In this document: in pieces, positions 34,723 through 46,100 of the stretch
How positions within the stretch are numbered: position 1 is the stretch's first letter
Layout: each line of letters begins with the position of its first letter
Assembly: GCA_009809945.1 (NCBI GenBank)
Contig: WTPW01000026.1
Span: 742,958-806,957, forward strand
DNA: 64,000 nucleotides
Source of the DNA: Gigaspora margarita
Lineage: Eukaryota; Glomeromycota; Glomeromycetes; Diversisporales; Gigasporaceae
Direction of reading: 5' to 3'
The notes under the pieces: model-generated
The model's database searches: none
Seen by the model: only the letters and a program-made list of their open reading frames with translations
What the model was told of the DNA's origin: nothing
Made by a program: the position numbers and the translations under genes

Positions 34723-35416
34723 CGTACAGTACATAAGCACATCATCATAGACACATGAACTAAGATAGAAATCTAAAGTCACAAGTTTTATTCAGATCCT
34801 AAAATTTGTTCTCACCATTTAACTCTTCAGTAAACCATACACTTCGTACTTTGTACTATGTTCCTGGTATATACTTTATTGCAATATCAATATTACGGTT
34901 AAGAATTTTTTTTACCAATTAGATTTGCAATTTCTTTTGATAACTATTGTTTGGGGTGTTACAAAAAGTCACAAGGAGTTTTTATCCAATCAGATGCCCA
35001 GAATTGCGGACATTACTTAACTCGCCTGTAAACCATATACTTCGTATTTCATACTCCGCTCCTGGTATAAACGTAATCGTACTTGTAATGCAAAATACAC
35101 CAATGCGCATCATCAAAACATAGATTATTAAACCGCACACAAATTAACGAATATAAATGTTCCCACCATATACCATTAATCATTAACGTCAGAATTGCAT
35201 CATATATAATTAATAATCAGTAACATCAGCTTTGCATCATAAAAGCGTGATCTACATGCGAGGTCAGATGCAAAATCTTAACTTCTTCCAAAAATGAATA
35301 AATGAAAATCATTACTCCTACCAAAAAAGGATTTTGCAAATAGTGGACATCAAAAAAGTTGAACGATACCATCCCTCCACATTTCATGTTGCACATTCCA
35401 TGTGATCGTACTGGTA
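34723..35416. other. Copy-1-only region with a 90-bp dispersed repeat
   Basis: Two versions of a repeat (about 34810-34880 and 34990-35075; CTTCGTACTTTGTACTATGT / CTTCGTATTTCATACTCCG, then TCCTGGTATA) also occur in the palindrome arms (32155-32225, 33293-33363). A 79-residue minus ORF (35226-35465) is unremarkable. Confidence 0.5.
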
Positions 35417-35585
35417 TAAAATTATTTAATACAGACTTTACATATGTATTATGATATGTAAACATTATGGTATAAATATAAAAATTGAGTTATGGTGCAT
35501 AAAACAGTTACATTATGATCAAAATAATATGGAATATATGCATGCTATAACTTAAAATAAAGTGTTACAATGAATTACGTATAGC

Positions 35586-35795
35586 TTAGTTATGATACAG
35601 TTTATTCCAATGCCTTACAGCATCACCACCTCTTACTATGCAGTTGATAGTGCTTTCACCATTAATAGATCTGCCTTTTCCGACGTGATGCAGGGTGAGA
35701 CAGTGTGATGCAACTTGAGTTTCTTGGAAAGACGTTTTCCACGAAACTATTTGATTAGTAAAGTATTGCGTGATTGGTTTTTTTTTTAAGCTCAC
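35586..35795 (-). CDS. Possible 3' exon of a divergently transcribed gene upstream of the F-box gene
   Basis: A minus-strand open frame of 69 residues containing NQIVSWKTSFQETQVASHC, HHVGKGRSING and GGDAVRHWNKLYHN, then stop. The same frame is kept open at about 53350-53540 in copy 2 with a few replacements (K to R, T to A, E to G). A TTTTAG acceptor-like site precedes it near 35806, and 36020-36208 offers a possible upstream exon (...HSQLTATG) with a CAG/GTGGG donor. The region 36000-36330 is richer in GC than its surroundings and well conserved between copies. This could be a real small gene sharing a promoter with the F-box gene, or a conserved leader region. No family recognised. Confidence 0.25.
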   Translation of the reverse strand: MSLKKKPITQYFTNQIVSWKTSFQETQVASHCLTLHHVGKGRSINGESTINCIVRGGDAVRHWNKLYHN

Positions 35796-36327
35796 ATATA
35801 CCCTAAAATTCTGGGTTTAAATTACTATTCTGCATAAATACTCGTGTAGCGTTGATCCCAGAAATCATCTGATTCAAATGCTGGAAATTACCTGTAAATA
35901 ACGTAATCGAAAAGTATTGCAACTCCATTGGTATTTTATTTATTTATTTATTTTTTCTGGGCTAAGCCGGCGGTTATCTTAGCCCGGAGATGATTTTATT
36001 GTAATTACTTAATCAATGGTCAGTGTATAATGATGCGGTTGGCCGAGGTCGGCCGCAGCGGAAAGACATCCCAAAAATTGCAACAAACATTGCGCTGGGA
36101 GTCGCCATGGGGTTCGCTAGCTGGTGGTTTCCCACCTGTCGCAGTAAGCTGGCTGTGAGCGGAGATTTGGATAGAAATAAACATGCGGGAGAGAGATGGT
36201 AGAATCACGTAGTCATCGAGCGAAAAATGGTAGCAGTCATATGTTGGGTTGGGTGGGTGGTCGAAAAAAATTTTTCTCTGATCGTTGGGGTCTAATGCCG
36301 CATGCGCTTGTGCTCATAGTTTTCGCT

Positions 36328-36335
36328 TATAAATA
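36328..36335 (+). promoter_or_regulatory. TATA box, distal, F-box copy B region
   Basis: TATAAATA in TTTCGCTTATAAATACCAGT, conserved at 54052-54059 in copy 2. It is followed by a C/T-rich CCCACCAACGCTGTTTCG stretch of typical leader composition. In copy 1 a 468-bp MITE now lies between it and the ATG, which may leave the nearer TATA box (37026) as the main promoter. Confidence 0.4.
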
Positions 36336-36462
36336 CCAGTTTCCATCCCACCAACGCTGTTTCGTTAGTTTAATATTCGCACCCCCTTGTCGAATTTCGC
36401 ACAGCCTTCAATCAACCCCCCTTTTCGGGAAGCGTCTCACCTGATTTCCTGTGGCCCGGGTG

Positions 36463-36930
36463 CAGGGACACGGAAAAATTCATATATATATAGATATGAA
36501 TAAAACGGAATATTTGGTACAAAACGGTATAAAATGGGATTTTTGACAGCAACGAATTTTTGGGCAAAATTAAGAGCAGTGTATGTTTAATTTGGGCCAT
36601 GTAATATAATTAGGAACGTCGGCAAGTTTCGGAAAAGTTCGGAAGATATCAAGAAATATGAAATATGGGCGAGTTAGTCGGGAGGTTGCAGAGTTATAGA
36701 GAATGAGATTTCCATCTGGAAAATGTGCATTTATAGAGAGATCTAATTATAACGCATGATAATAATTACTCAATGCAATATATTTTATTGTGAAGAAAAA
36801 AGGAGCACTTGCGGAGAATTGACTGTATAGATAAAATAGGAGTAAAATTTTATATCGCTATAAAAAGGATTTTTTTACTATATCGAAATGAATTTTTTAC
36901 AAATCAAACCGGTATTTTTCCGTGTCCCTG
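36463..36930. mobile_element. hAT-type MITE in the promoter of F-box copy B
   Basis: Ends CAGGGACACGGAAAAATTC / inverted CAGGGACACGGAAAAATACC with perfect 8-bp duplication CCCGGGTG (36455-36462, 36931-36938). Copy 2 has the empty site GCGGCCCGGGTGCTTCCC at about 54200. The element ends 159 bp before the ATG of the F-box gene. 468 bp, no ORF. Confidence 0.9.
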
Positions 36931-37025
36931 CCCGGGTGTTCCCTTTACGATCACGTGATTATCATCAGCATTACTACAGATGGTAATATTCCTAATCAGA
37001 GTAGATCATCTGATTGATGCACCAC

Positions 37026-37033
37026 TATTTATA
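37026..37033 (+). promoter_or_regulatory. TATA-like box of F-box copy B
   Basis: TATTTATA, 57 bp upstream of the ATG in CACTATTTATAGTCTGTCAC, conserved in the twin gene. Confidence 0.5.
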
Positions 37034-37089
37034 GTCTGTCACAATGTTTTTTTTAATAACGTTCACTACTGAACTAATTCATCTAATTC

Positions 37090-38700
37090 ATGGCATCGAA
37101 AATACTTAAGGGCGATATGCCCGAATTAATGGAGGATATTCTTAATAATCTAAATGATGAAATTTATTCCTTATACTCATGCGCACTTGTAAACCGATAT
37201 TGGTGCAAAATGTCAATTCCTATTCTTTGCCAAGATCCATTTTCATTCAAGCCAAGACCTTCATTCATTTCTAATTATGTTTCATCTCTTGGCGAAAACG
37301 ACAAAATTACTTTAAAAAGATGTGGGATAAATGAAGAATTTCCCAAAACGCTATTTGATTATGAAAGGTTCCTAAAGGTTCTCAATCTAGGGAGGCTTAA
37401 ATGTAAAGTTTATGATTGGATTGAGCTTTTTAATTCAAAATCACATAACGACGATACATTAAGATATCACATAATTAATTTACTATTCAAATTATTCATT
37501 GAAAGTGGTGCAATTTTGCATACGTTTAGTTTATATTTTTCAGAATCTCTTGGATTTAAACCAGAGATCTTTTACTCATTAGGACAAAATGAGCAATTTT
37601 TCTCACAAATACAACATTTATCTTTGGACATAGGAGACTTCAATATTGAAAGTGCTACTACATTGTTAAATGCCGTTGCAAAAAATGTTACGAAACTTAG
37701 AACTTTGGAATTTAACGAAGATGATTATAATGGTCATGTCAATCAAGTCAATGATATGTTACCGTTAATTCATTCTTTTATATACATTATTAAATCACAA
37801 GAGCAGCTTAGAATAATTAGCTTAGTTGGATTAAGATATTTTACAGAATTTCACGGCATTATTTCAGCTTTAGAAAGTCAAAAAAGTTCATTACAAGAAG
37901 TTAGAATAGATAATTGTAACTTTAGTGCAGAGTTCGAGGTATTGAATAATTGCAAAAATTTAGAAACATTTCGTATTATGTCTTGTAATTGGGTCCTGTC
38001 GAAGCTGTCAAAAATATTAGATTATAAAATCAGCACTTTAGAGTTAGAGTTAACTGATTACTCTATCGATGCACAACCTATAGCATTAATTTTAAAAAAG
38101 TCCGCCATATTATTACAAAGATTAAGACTCGTGTCATCTAATGAAATTAAGGATGAACCATTAATATTAGAAGCAATTAAGTCCTTCTGTCCAAACATTA
38201 TACACTTCAGCATTGTGAATCTTGAATTTTCCACACAACTTATAGAACTTATTGGTAATTTTCAAAAACTTCAAATTCTCTCGATATGCCGCGATGCGGA
38301 TGAAATACCAGATGAAGAAATGAAAATAAGAGTTAAACAGTTTTCAGAAATATTACCGTTAACATTGCAATATTTTTGCTTGGGTTATTGGCTACGGTAT
38401 CATATAGATATTTTGCTCAATCATTGCAATACACCTTTAAAAAAGTTGTTAATTTATGAAATATGTGACGAGAAAATTTTCAAAGCACTAGTTGAATTCT
38501 GCATACGAATCAAAACTTTGAATTACGTGGGCGTCAACAGATATTTAGATTTAGATGATAATATTAAAAGGAATTGGAATCATATGTTGCATTGGTACCA
38601 TCTAAACCTGCTGATATTGATTTTTAAATTCTATGAATTCCTTTTACTTTTATCTGTGGGCCAACAAGATATTATGCTATTTTATGTGTACTATTGTTAA
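37090..38700 (+). CDS. F-box protein (copy B) with frameshifted C-terminus
   Basis: ORF of 536 residues, nearly identical to the F-box gene at 54333-55862. The F-box is at residues about 9-52 (DMPELMEDILNNLND, SLYSCALVNRYWC, IPILCQDPF; the usual W of ILWQDP is C here). The remainder is leucine-rich with LRR-like segments (LRIISLVGLR, LQRLRLVSS, LQILSICRD, LQYFCLGYW). Expected role: SKP1-binding substrate adaptor of an SCF ligase. Around 38566 this copy has ATTAAAAGG where the twin has ATTAAAAAGG: one A is missing, so after LDLDDNIK the frame changes and about 45 foreign residues follow (NWNHMLHWYHLNLL ...). Without the deletion the frame would end ...VALVPSKPADIDF. It is either a sequencing error in an A-run or a real new tail. 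Two TATA-like boxes precede it; a MITE lies in the promoter. Confidence 0.85.
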   Translation: MASKILKGDMPELMEDILNNLNDEIYSLYSCALVNRYWCKMSIPILCQDPFSFKPRPSFISNYVSSLGENDKITLKRCGINEEFPKTLFDYERFLKVLNLGRLKCKVYDWIELFNSKSHNDDTLRYHIINLLFKLFIESGAILHTFSLYFSESLGFKPEIFYSLGQNEQFFSQIQHLSLDIGDFNIESATTLLNAVAKNVTKLRTLEFNEDDYNGHVNQVNDMLPLIHSFIYIIKSQEQLRIISLVGLRYFTEFHGIISALESQKSSLQEVRIDNCNFSAEFEVLNNCKNLETFRIMSCNWVLSKLSKILDYKISTLELELTDYSIDAQPIALILKKSAILLQRLRLVSSNEIKDEPLILEAIKSFCPNIIHFSIVNLEFSTQLIELIGNFQKLQILSICRDADEIPDEEMKIRVKQFSEILPLTLQYFCLGYWLRYHIDILLNHCNTPLKKLLIYEICDEKIFKALVEFCIRIKTLNYVGVNRYLDLDDNIKRNWNHMLHWYHLNLLILIFKFYEFLLLLSVGQQDIMLFYVYYC

Positions 38701-38912
38701 TGAGTAAGCTGACAAACTGTAAAGATTGCAAAAAATCAAAAACTAAAATATAATAAAATCTCAAATACGGGCCCAGCCCAAACATCTGCAAATCATAAAT
38801 TATTTTCGTTAATCTGATTGGTGCATAATAATAATAATGATTAAAAATTTTATCTTTCATAAACTCATTTCTATTCTTATAAATACAAAACTAAATCGAA
38901 AAAATATATATA

Positions 38913-39560
38913 AGCGATATGCCCGAATTAATGGAGAATATCCTTAAGCATTTAAATCATGAATTTTATTTTTAATGCTTATGCGCATTTGTAAACTAAT
39001 ATTGGTACAAAATGTCAACGCCATTGTTGGCAAGATCATTTTCATTCGACTATAAAGTTTTCGAAGATTCTTGATCTATCTCGTTTAAAAAGTTAGAAAA
39101 TGGGAACAATCTCAAACTTGTTAAGCTGAAACCCTATTTGACACTTCGATGAATTTCGTAATTAATTTAATATTTAAATTATTTATTGAAAATGGGCCAC
39201 TTTGCATATATTACTGTATATACGTTTTTCTATATTTAAGCCAGAGATCTTTTGCTCATTATGACAAAATAGGAATTTTTTTTAACATCTACCTTTGGAC
39301 GGAATACGATTCCTCAGGATTGAAAATGCTATCATAATTTAAGTGTCATGTCATAAAATGCTTTGAAAATTAGTGCTTTAGAACTTGGATTTGAATACAT
39401 TGATTATAAAGATTATCAATTAAAATCATTCATGCTTTTATGTGGATAATTAAATCACAGGTGCAATTTAGGCTTTAACTTAACTGGCGTAAGATTTTTT
39501 TACGAATTCCACGGCATCATTTCGCTTTAAAGAGTCATTTAATGATTTATCAATAAGATA
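38913..39560 (+). pseudogene. Broken F-box gene downstream of copy B
   Basis: Reads DMPELMENILKHLN, then F-stop-CLCAFVN and YWYKMSTPLLARSFSF: the F-box start of the same family with stops and frameshifts. Compared with the twin (56418-57580) it lacks a stretch after CATTTTCATTCGA, apparently removed between the short repeats CATTCGA/CATTTGA, and also lacks the 3' part after AAAGAGTCA. It shows that the duplicated unit held two F-box genes in tandem, one already dead. Confidence 0.75.
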
Positions 39561-40125
39561 AGGGTGTAACAAAAAGTTTATAAATTTATTGATCATTTTT
39601 TGACAATTTATTTTTTATTTATTATTGTTATAAATTTATTGATCATTTTTTGACACATATATTTTTTATTTATTATTGACATAATTTATTATTTTGAACG
39701 AGATATAGATTAGTTTTAATATTTTTTTAATATTCGACCCAAATGCATTTTTTTTAAATATAATGACGAACAATTACAAGCTATCACAAACTTTAAATTG
39801 CTATAACTTTTTAAATATAAATAAAAATAAAAATATTATCTGAACAAATTGTAGCTTAGACTTAATCTACAAATTAAATATATATAAAAGAGGTGGTGAT
39901 TTCTGCTGTCCTGCACTGTATATAACAAGGCATTTGCATATTATCAAAATCGGCAGACGTGAATAATTATAGTATAACGGAATGTATTACCGAAAGATAA
40001 ACATAAAGTGTTTACAAGCATGATCAAACGGTAGATAAAATAAATCTTGCTATGATTAACGGGTTTATTATTAACAATAGGATACGGCATGAAAGCCACT
40101 TATTCGCCAGTATAAAACTTATTGA

Positions 40126-41756
40126 AGTAGGTAATTTAGGAAATATTTGTATTTGTTTTTTAATGTGTTGCAAAGTCCTATAAAAGAATTAGTGATACTG
40201 TAGCTTGTACTTGCAAACTCCGTAAAGATTAATTGCAGAGCGACTAAAACGTGTTACTATCGCTATTAAAATTTTTTAAGATTACACCAAACGTCATTAA
40301 AATTGGCAATTTATAGTTAAACCCCTTTATTATTTAATTCATCTTTCTAAGTTGAATTACAAAATTTTAATAACTAAACTTTAAATGTATTTATCTTATT
40401 GTTGAAATAGAAAACTCAAACTACAAATTTTAAATAAGGTTTTTCATAATAAAAATTTCAATAAAATTATAATAATTGTTATATTAAATTATAAAAAGAT
40501 TCACCCAACACAACACAATTCATGGATTTACCAACAGTTTGGAATCTCGGTGATAAATCTAATAATTTGAGCGTGATTATGAAGTCGGGACTTAGAAAAC
40601 TTAGAAATATGCAATTAAATTTAAGAAATTTTTATCTGCATTATGCTAATACAGGCTGACTAGCTCAAATTATCAAAAATTTTGTTTATAATCATGCGTA
40701 AATTATCCATCGTTAGTGTGACTCTTTATATACATGGTAAATGTTTAACAATTCTGATTTAATATAAACTTTCTTTAAATTACAGGTTTGGGCGAAAGTA
40801 ATGAAGATGTTGGCGCAATACAGGCAAATTATCTAATACCCGTGCAAGTTGTTTTATTTTGAAGTTTACATAATAGACGAAGGAAAAATAATTATGCTAA
40901 ATTATATTTTGCAATAAATTTAAATAAATTGTTTAAATGTTGCTTATAATTTTTGCATACTTCTACTCAAAAGAATTATTGGAATTGGATTTTGCGAAAA
41001 GGAGGTTGATTTAAACTGAATGACTGGTAATTAAAAATTGAACATATATTTATTCATAGTTATTGCAAAGCTTTATACAGTAGTTTTTCTGTTTTATATT
41101 ATGCATTTCATGATATACAGTTTAATCATTTGCAAAATAAATGTCAAAATATTGCATTCCAAAATTTAAAAGGCACACTATATCCTTGTATTGGATTGAG
41201 GTCATAATGTGATCTATCGAAGTAAATTTCAGGTGAAGGAAATGTAAATCTATAGGTAATACGGAAAAGTTATAAGGTTAATTTTGTTTGATCTGTAATT
41301 TAATACTGTAATTATTTGTAAAATAGCGATTACTATAATGATATGGGTGATGATTATTGAAAAATAAAGTACTTATTTTTTATATACTCAATAGTGAGCG
41401 CGCATGTACCAATTTAATCACGTTGCTTTATTTTGAATTTGATTAAATCTATACATGTGTAAATACTTTGTATTCATGAACTAGAAACATTGCTTGTATA
41501 CATAGTCTCACATTGTAAATAGCTAAATGGTATTTTTAAATAAGATTCTTTTGTTGGCTTTAAGTATTTATAATATTGAAAACTACAATTATAATAAAAA
41601 GATACGTAATTTTTGATTATAGACATAATTTATAATAATATTTTAATTTAGTATAAAAATAAACTTTATACATTGAGTAAGTAACCATTGTAATGAATTT
41701 TTTTAGCATAGAATATAAAATTAATGAAATAAATATACTATAGCTTTATAAGTCAT
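40126..41756. other. Unique intergenic DNA between the duplicated copies
   Basis: Begins where homology to copy 2 stops. AT-rich with no ORF of interest and no repeat recognised. Confidence 0.5.
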
Positions 41757-41758
41757 TA

Positions 41759-42380
41759 TGGGCCAGTGCAAAAAGATTTGTACCTCAAAAAATTTCATAA
41801 TTTTGACACTAAGGAAAGGATTTTATTTGCTTGATTAATTATTAAAAATTTTTAGTATCAAATAAATAGGTTTTAATCTAACTTATTATATTATTTTTAT
41901 TGTTTTAACATTGTTTTATTTTAATAATTAAGTATGTACAATTCACTATATTTGAAAAAAAAGAAAAAAATTTTTTTAAAAAAAAGATATTTTAAATAAT
42001 TTCGCAACCAATATGCAGTTGTATGAGCTTGTACTTCGCAAGTGCATTAATGTGCATATGATAAGGATATGGTCAAAATTTGAGCAAAATTGAATTACTG
42101 GTTGTGAAGAAATTAAGCTTTAAAGTGAGATAATTTGATTTTTTTTTACTATATATGCATATATAAAATTACTATAGTAAATTATATAGTAAATATTTTT
42201 TAAAAAAAGTTACTATTAATTAATTTTTTTTTATTTTATCAATAAAATAATCAAAATAATTTTATTTTTATCAATCCAGTAACCTAATAATTATATTAAA
42301 TTAAAAAAATTAAAAATTAATTTGTACAAAAAATATTTTAATCAGAGCTATTTGAGGTACAAATATTTTTGCATGACCCA
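41759..42380. mobile_element. Tc1/mariner-type element, non-autonomous
   Basis: Ends TGGGCCAGTGCAAAAAGATT / inverted TGGGTCATGCAAAAATATTT, continuing into TTTGTACCTCAAA, flanked by TA (41757-41758, 42381-42382). 622 bp. The text AATTTGAGCAAAATTGAATTAC resembles the 5' untranslated part of Tc1-like elements, but no transposase frame is present. Confidence 0.7.
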
Positions 42381-42382
42381 TA

Positions 42383-43162
42383 CCATATTTTGAACTAAAC
42401 TTTTACTGCATTAATAGTCAATTCTTACTAAGATTTTTTGTATCTAAATATTGAACTTAATTCATTCTAAAATCTGGATTAGTCAAACTAACAATAGAAC
42501 ATTTCTGAAATTTTGTAGAGCAAGATTTAATGCTTACAATTTATCACTTAGTTACAGCCAATTAAAATGAAAAACTAGCTTTATGTTTTTATTTCTATTA
42601 AACATATATATATAGTAATTACCTTATATTTTCTAATTTTTTAATTAATTACTTGATCAATAATTCTATCAATTATTATACAAATTGATGTACCTGATCT
42701 TGATCAATAACCTATATTACCTTAGACTGTTTGAATTTAGTTCTTTAGTTAATATCACCAGCCTTAGTTAAAGTTAGAACACTAGAAAACTCTTCCAATT
42801 ACTTGATTTACATTGATTAATAAAGTTGGCCATATTTATTGATTTTATATATTTGTTTTATTTTATCTTCTCTTCTTTCCATTAACAAAAACTGAAATTT
42901 TAAAAAGATTAGAAAGCAATAAATCACTATTTTCACTAAATATGTATTATATTATAAAACAATTTTTACTTGTTTTATATATATGGAGCTATAGAATGAA
43001 TCTGTTTTGTTAACTATTTAATCCACTAATCATATTTCATATTTTCTTGTATAATTTTATATAAAAGTGATCTTTTTTTGTATTAGAACACAAAATACAG
43101 TATTTTAAATACATTTTAAAAAAAAATTAATATTGTATAATTATAATAAATGGCATCGTTAA
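42383..43162. other. Intergenic, no gene
   Basis: AT-rich; nothing supported. Confidence 0.5.
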
Positions 43163-43472
43163 ATCACACTACTGGTGTTCAATACTACTATAATTTTTAT
43201 TATAAGCTGCAGTATAATGTGAAAATCAGGTGTAATGCAAATTTTTTAGATATTGTTTAAAAAATAATTAAAATGCAAAAATTTGTTTATAAAATCATCT
43301 CTGAGGCTCTAACAAAAAAAATTCCTCATGAAATTTTGGTATAACCTATGCTCCTGCTCCATTCCAGGCCTTAACCCTAACCCTAATATTAATCAAAATT
43401 TACTTTTTGTTTTTATTTTGATTTGTATGATACACAAATTTTATATTACTGGTGTGAACACCACAGGTGTGA
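43163..43472. mobile_element. Inverted-repeat element, ATCACACTACTGGTGTT ends
   Basis: ATCACACTACTGGTGTTCA on the left and, inverted, ATCACACCTGTGGTGTTCAC on the right bound about 310 bp, with CTTAACCCTAACCCTAAT inside. The target duplication is unclear. Confidence 0.5.
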
Positions 43473-44204
43473 TATATAATTTTTGATAATAAACTAGTAT
43501 AAATTAAGTATTGTGATTTTTATAAAGTATTTACTATTTAATCTAATAATAACTTAGTATATTTTTTTGTTATAATTAAATACACAATCAAATCAATTAT
43601 TTGCAAATAAATTTAAGTACTTTTGCTTATAATGCAACATAGTTATTAAACAAAATAGAAAGCAGGCTAAAGTATCTATATTTTAATTAAATTAAAAAAA
43701 AAATTTGATTAAATTTTATATTTCAATTACAATGCTTGCTGTTATCCAAAACAAGGTCTATAATTAATATTAAAATTTTTGGAACTTACATAACCAAAAA
43801 AAAATTGATTGCAAATGGTCTTATGATTAACCAAACATGTATAACAAGAAATTTATATTGTAATTTAGATCCTAACTATTATTTTGATATTTTTTCTTAT
43901 TTATATAAGAACCTTTATATACTGCTTCCTATACCAAATAGTTATTTTTTATTTAATATACTTGTAATTAAAAATATATATGTATAGATCTATGTATTTA
44001 TTAATAGATATCTATTAGTTATACTAAGTTTAGTACAAAAGCTTAATTTAGCACAGTTAATAACTAAAATTTAGAAAAAATTTTATTATTAACCTTATAT
44101 CAAATTTTTATAATAGTTAAATATATTTATTTAATCTACATTTAATTTTGGAAGTATACCTTTTTGATAAAATTTATATTTATTAACTCAGAAATAAATT
44201 TAAA
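43473..44204. other. Intergenic, no gene
   Basis: An 83-residue plus ORF (43736-43987) exists but is AT-driven (rich in N, Y, I, K) with no recognisable pattern. Confidence 0.45.
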
Positions 44205-44324
44205 AACAAATAATTATTAAATTTTAATACTTATTTTTCTTATAATAAAATTAAAAAATTTTAGAACAAATAATTATTAAATTTTAATACTTATTTTACT
44301 TATAATAAAATTAAAAAATTTTAG
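44205..44324. repeat. 60-bp tandem duplication
   Basis: Two adjacent 60-bp copies starting AACAAATAATTATTAAATTT (44205-44264, 44265-44324), with one visible difference (TTTTTC/TTTTAC). A recent local duplication. Confidence 0.9.
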
Positions 44325-44334
44325 AAATATTATA

Positions 44335-44554
44335 TTCATAACACATATATTATATAACACCCTACTATGTCAACTAGGTTAGGTTATTGATAGTTAGAAT
44401 TAGGGTTAAATTTAGAATTAAAATTTATAGTTAAATTGCGAGAGGAGCATTTTTTGTTAGTAACACAACAGGGGTTACCCTAGTAAAATTTTGAGATATT
44501 CGAGAATTTTAGAAAGTGTTTTTATATAGGTGTTATATAACATGGTGTTATGAA
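44335..44554. mobile_element. MITE with the shared TTGCGAGAGGAGCATTT core
   Basis: Ends TTCATAACACATATATTATA / inverted TTCATAACACCATGTTATAT, then TATAACACC. The interior holds the core TTGCGAGAGGAGCATTTTTT, GTTAGTAACACA, GGGGTTACCCTAGTAAAATT (about 44435-44500), nearly identical to 6290-6355, although the ends are unrelated. A telomere-like TTAGGTTATTG...TTAGGGTTAAAT stretch precedes the core. I found no clear target duplication. Confidence 0.65.
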
Positions 44555-44884
44555 TTCAATTTTCCAAAATTTTAATATAAAATTTTAATAAACTATTTTT
44601 TATACAAAATATTGACTTTTCTAAAATGCACCTATAGTTAATTTTTTCTATAGGTAAAAATCACCTATAGTGATTTTTAATATAAGGTGAGTTTTACCTA
44701 TAGTCAGTGTTGTCATGGGACAGCTTTGGACAATGACTTAGACAATTTTGGACAATTTTGGACAATTAAATAAAGCAAAATTACTTAAAATTTTATTAAG
44801 ATAATCTATTTTAATTTTAACTGGAATGTGTTCAGCACCTAAATAAATATATAGTTATATATATATTTTAGATAGATTTATTAA

Positions 44885-46100
44885 TTGATAATCCGCCTGT
44901 CAACTGGAGAAAAGGCGAAATATAGCGTGCTTCCATCTAAAACGTTTTTTCTTACTAAGTTAACGATACGTGTCCACTAATTGAAAGTTGTAGAGCTCAT
45001 CGAGACGCATCTAANNNNNNNNNNNNNNNNNNNNNNNNNNNNNNNNNNNNNNNNNNNNNNNNNNNNNNNNNNNNNNNNNNNNNNNNNNNNNNNNNNNNNN
45101 NNNNNNNNNNNNNNNNNNNNNNNNNNNNNNNNNNNNNNNNNNNNNNNNNNNNNNNNNNNNNNNNNNNNNNNNNNNNNNNNNNNNNNNNNNNNNNNNNNNN
45201 NNNNNNNNNNNNNNNNNNNNNNNNNNNNNNNNNNNNNNNNNNNNNNNNNNNNNNNNNNNNNNNNNNNNNNNNNNNNNNNNNNNNNNNNNNNNNNNNNNNN
45301 NNNNNNNNNNNNNNNNNNNNNNNNNNNNNNNNNNNNNNNNNNNNNNNNNNNNNNNNNNNNNNNNNNNNNNNNNNNNNNNNNNNNNNNNNNNNNNNNNNNN
45401 NNNNNNNNNNNNNNNNNNNNNNNNNNNNNNNNNNNNNNNNNNNNNNNNNNNNNNNNNNNNNNNNNNNNNNNNNNNNNNNNNNNNNNNNNNNNNNNNNNNN
45501 NNNNNNNNNNNNNNNNNNNNNNNNNNNNNNNNNNNNNNNNNNNNNNNNNNNNNNNNNNNNNNNNNNNNNNNNNNNNNNNNNNNNNNNNNNNNNNNNNNNN
45601 NNNNNNNNNNNNNNNNNNNNNNNNNNNNNNNNNNNNNNNNNNNNNNNNNNNNNNNNNNNNNNNNNNNNNNNNNNNNNNNNNNNNNNNNNNNNNNNNNNNN
45701 NNNNNNNNNNNNNNNNNNNNNNNNNNNNNNNNNNNNNNNNNNNNNNNNNNNNNNNNNNNNNNNNNNNNNNNNNNNNNNNNNNNNNNNNNNNNNNNNNNNN
45801 NNNNNNNNNNNNNNNNNNNNNNNNNNNNNNNNNNNNNNNNNNNNNNNNNNNNNNNNNNNNNNNNNNNNNNNNNNNNNNNNNNNNNNNNNNNNNNNNNNNN
45901 NNNNNNNNNNNNNNNNNNNNNNNNNNNNNNNNNNNNNNNNNNNNNNNNNNNNNNNATGATCTAACCACCGTTAGATGCGTCTCGATGAGCTCTACAACTT
46001 TCAATTAGTGGACACGTATCGTTAACTTAGTAAGAAAAAACGTTTTATATGGACGCACGCTATATTTCGCCTTTTCTCCAGTTGACAGGCGGATTATCAA
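44885..46100. mobile_element. TTAA-targeting element (piggyBac-like) with 130-bp TIRs
   Basis: Starts TTGATAATCCGCCTGTCAAC and ends with its complement. The inverted repeats are at least 130 bp and almost identical (44885-45014 and 45971-46100). It lies in a hAT MITE, and comparison with the two uninterrupted sisters gives the target TTAA, duplicated at 44881-44884 and 46101-46104. The middle is an assembly gap, so a transposase cannot be ruled out. A 378-bp element at 50418 has the same TTAA target and related end. TTAA is the piggyBac target; the TIR is not one I recognise. Confidence 0.8.
45015..45955. other. Assembly gap, 941 N
   Basis: Unsequenced stretch inside the TTAA-flanked element. 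ORFs spanning it are artefacts. The real length is unknown. Confidence 1.

Larger units (their letters stand above)
20405..40125. repeat. Segmental duplication, copy 1
   Basis: From about 20405 to 40125 the sequence can be followed in order and same orientation in 48455-58457. Matching anchors: 20425 and 48471; MULE remains; 27060 and 52195; 35417 and 53171; the F-box genes at 37090 and 54333; and the end near 40125 and 58457 (TGATTAACGGGTTT, GAAAGCCACTTATTC). Interruptions in copy 1 are MITEs, a retroposon and the 6.8-kb block 28614-35416. Differences between copies appear more frequent in the MULE part than around the F-box genes. Confidence 0.85.

Noticed and set aside
38672..38860. Minus-strand ORF after F-box copy B
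   Set aside because: Broken by indels in copy 2 of the duplication and without protein-like features.
44981..46004. Long ORFs of more than 300 residues on both strands
   Set aside because: They run through a gap of 941 N and consist of undefined residues; the real ends are mirror-image TIRs.
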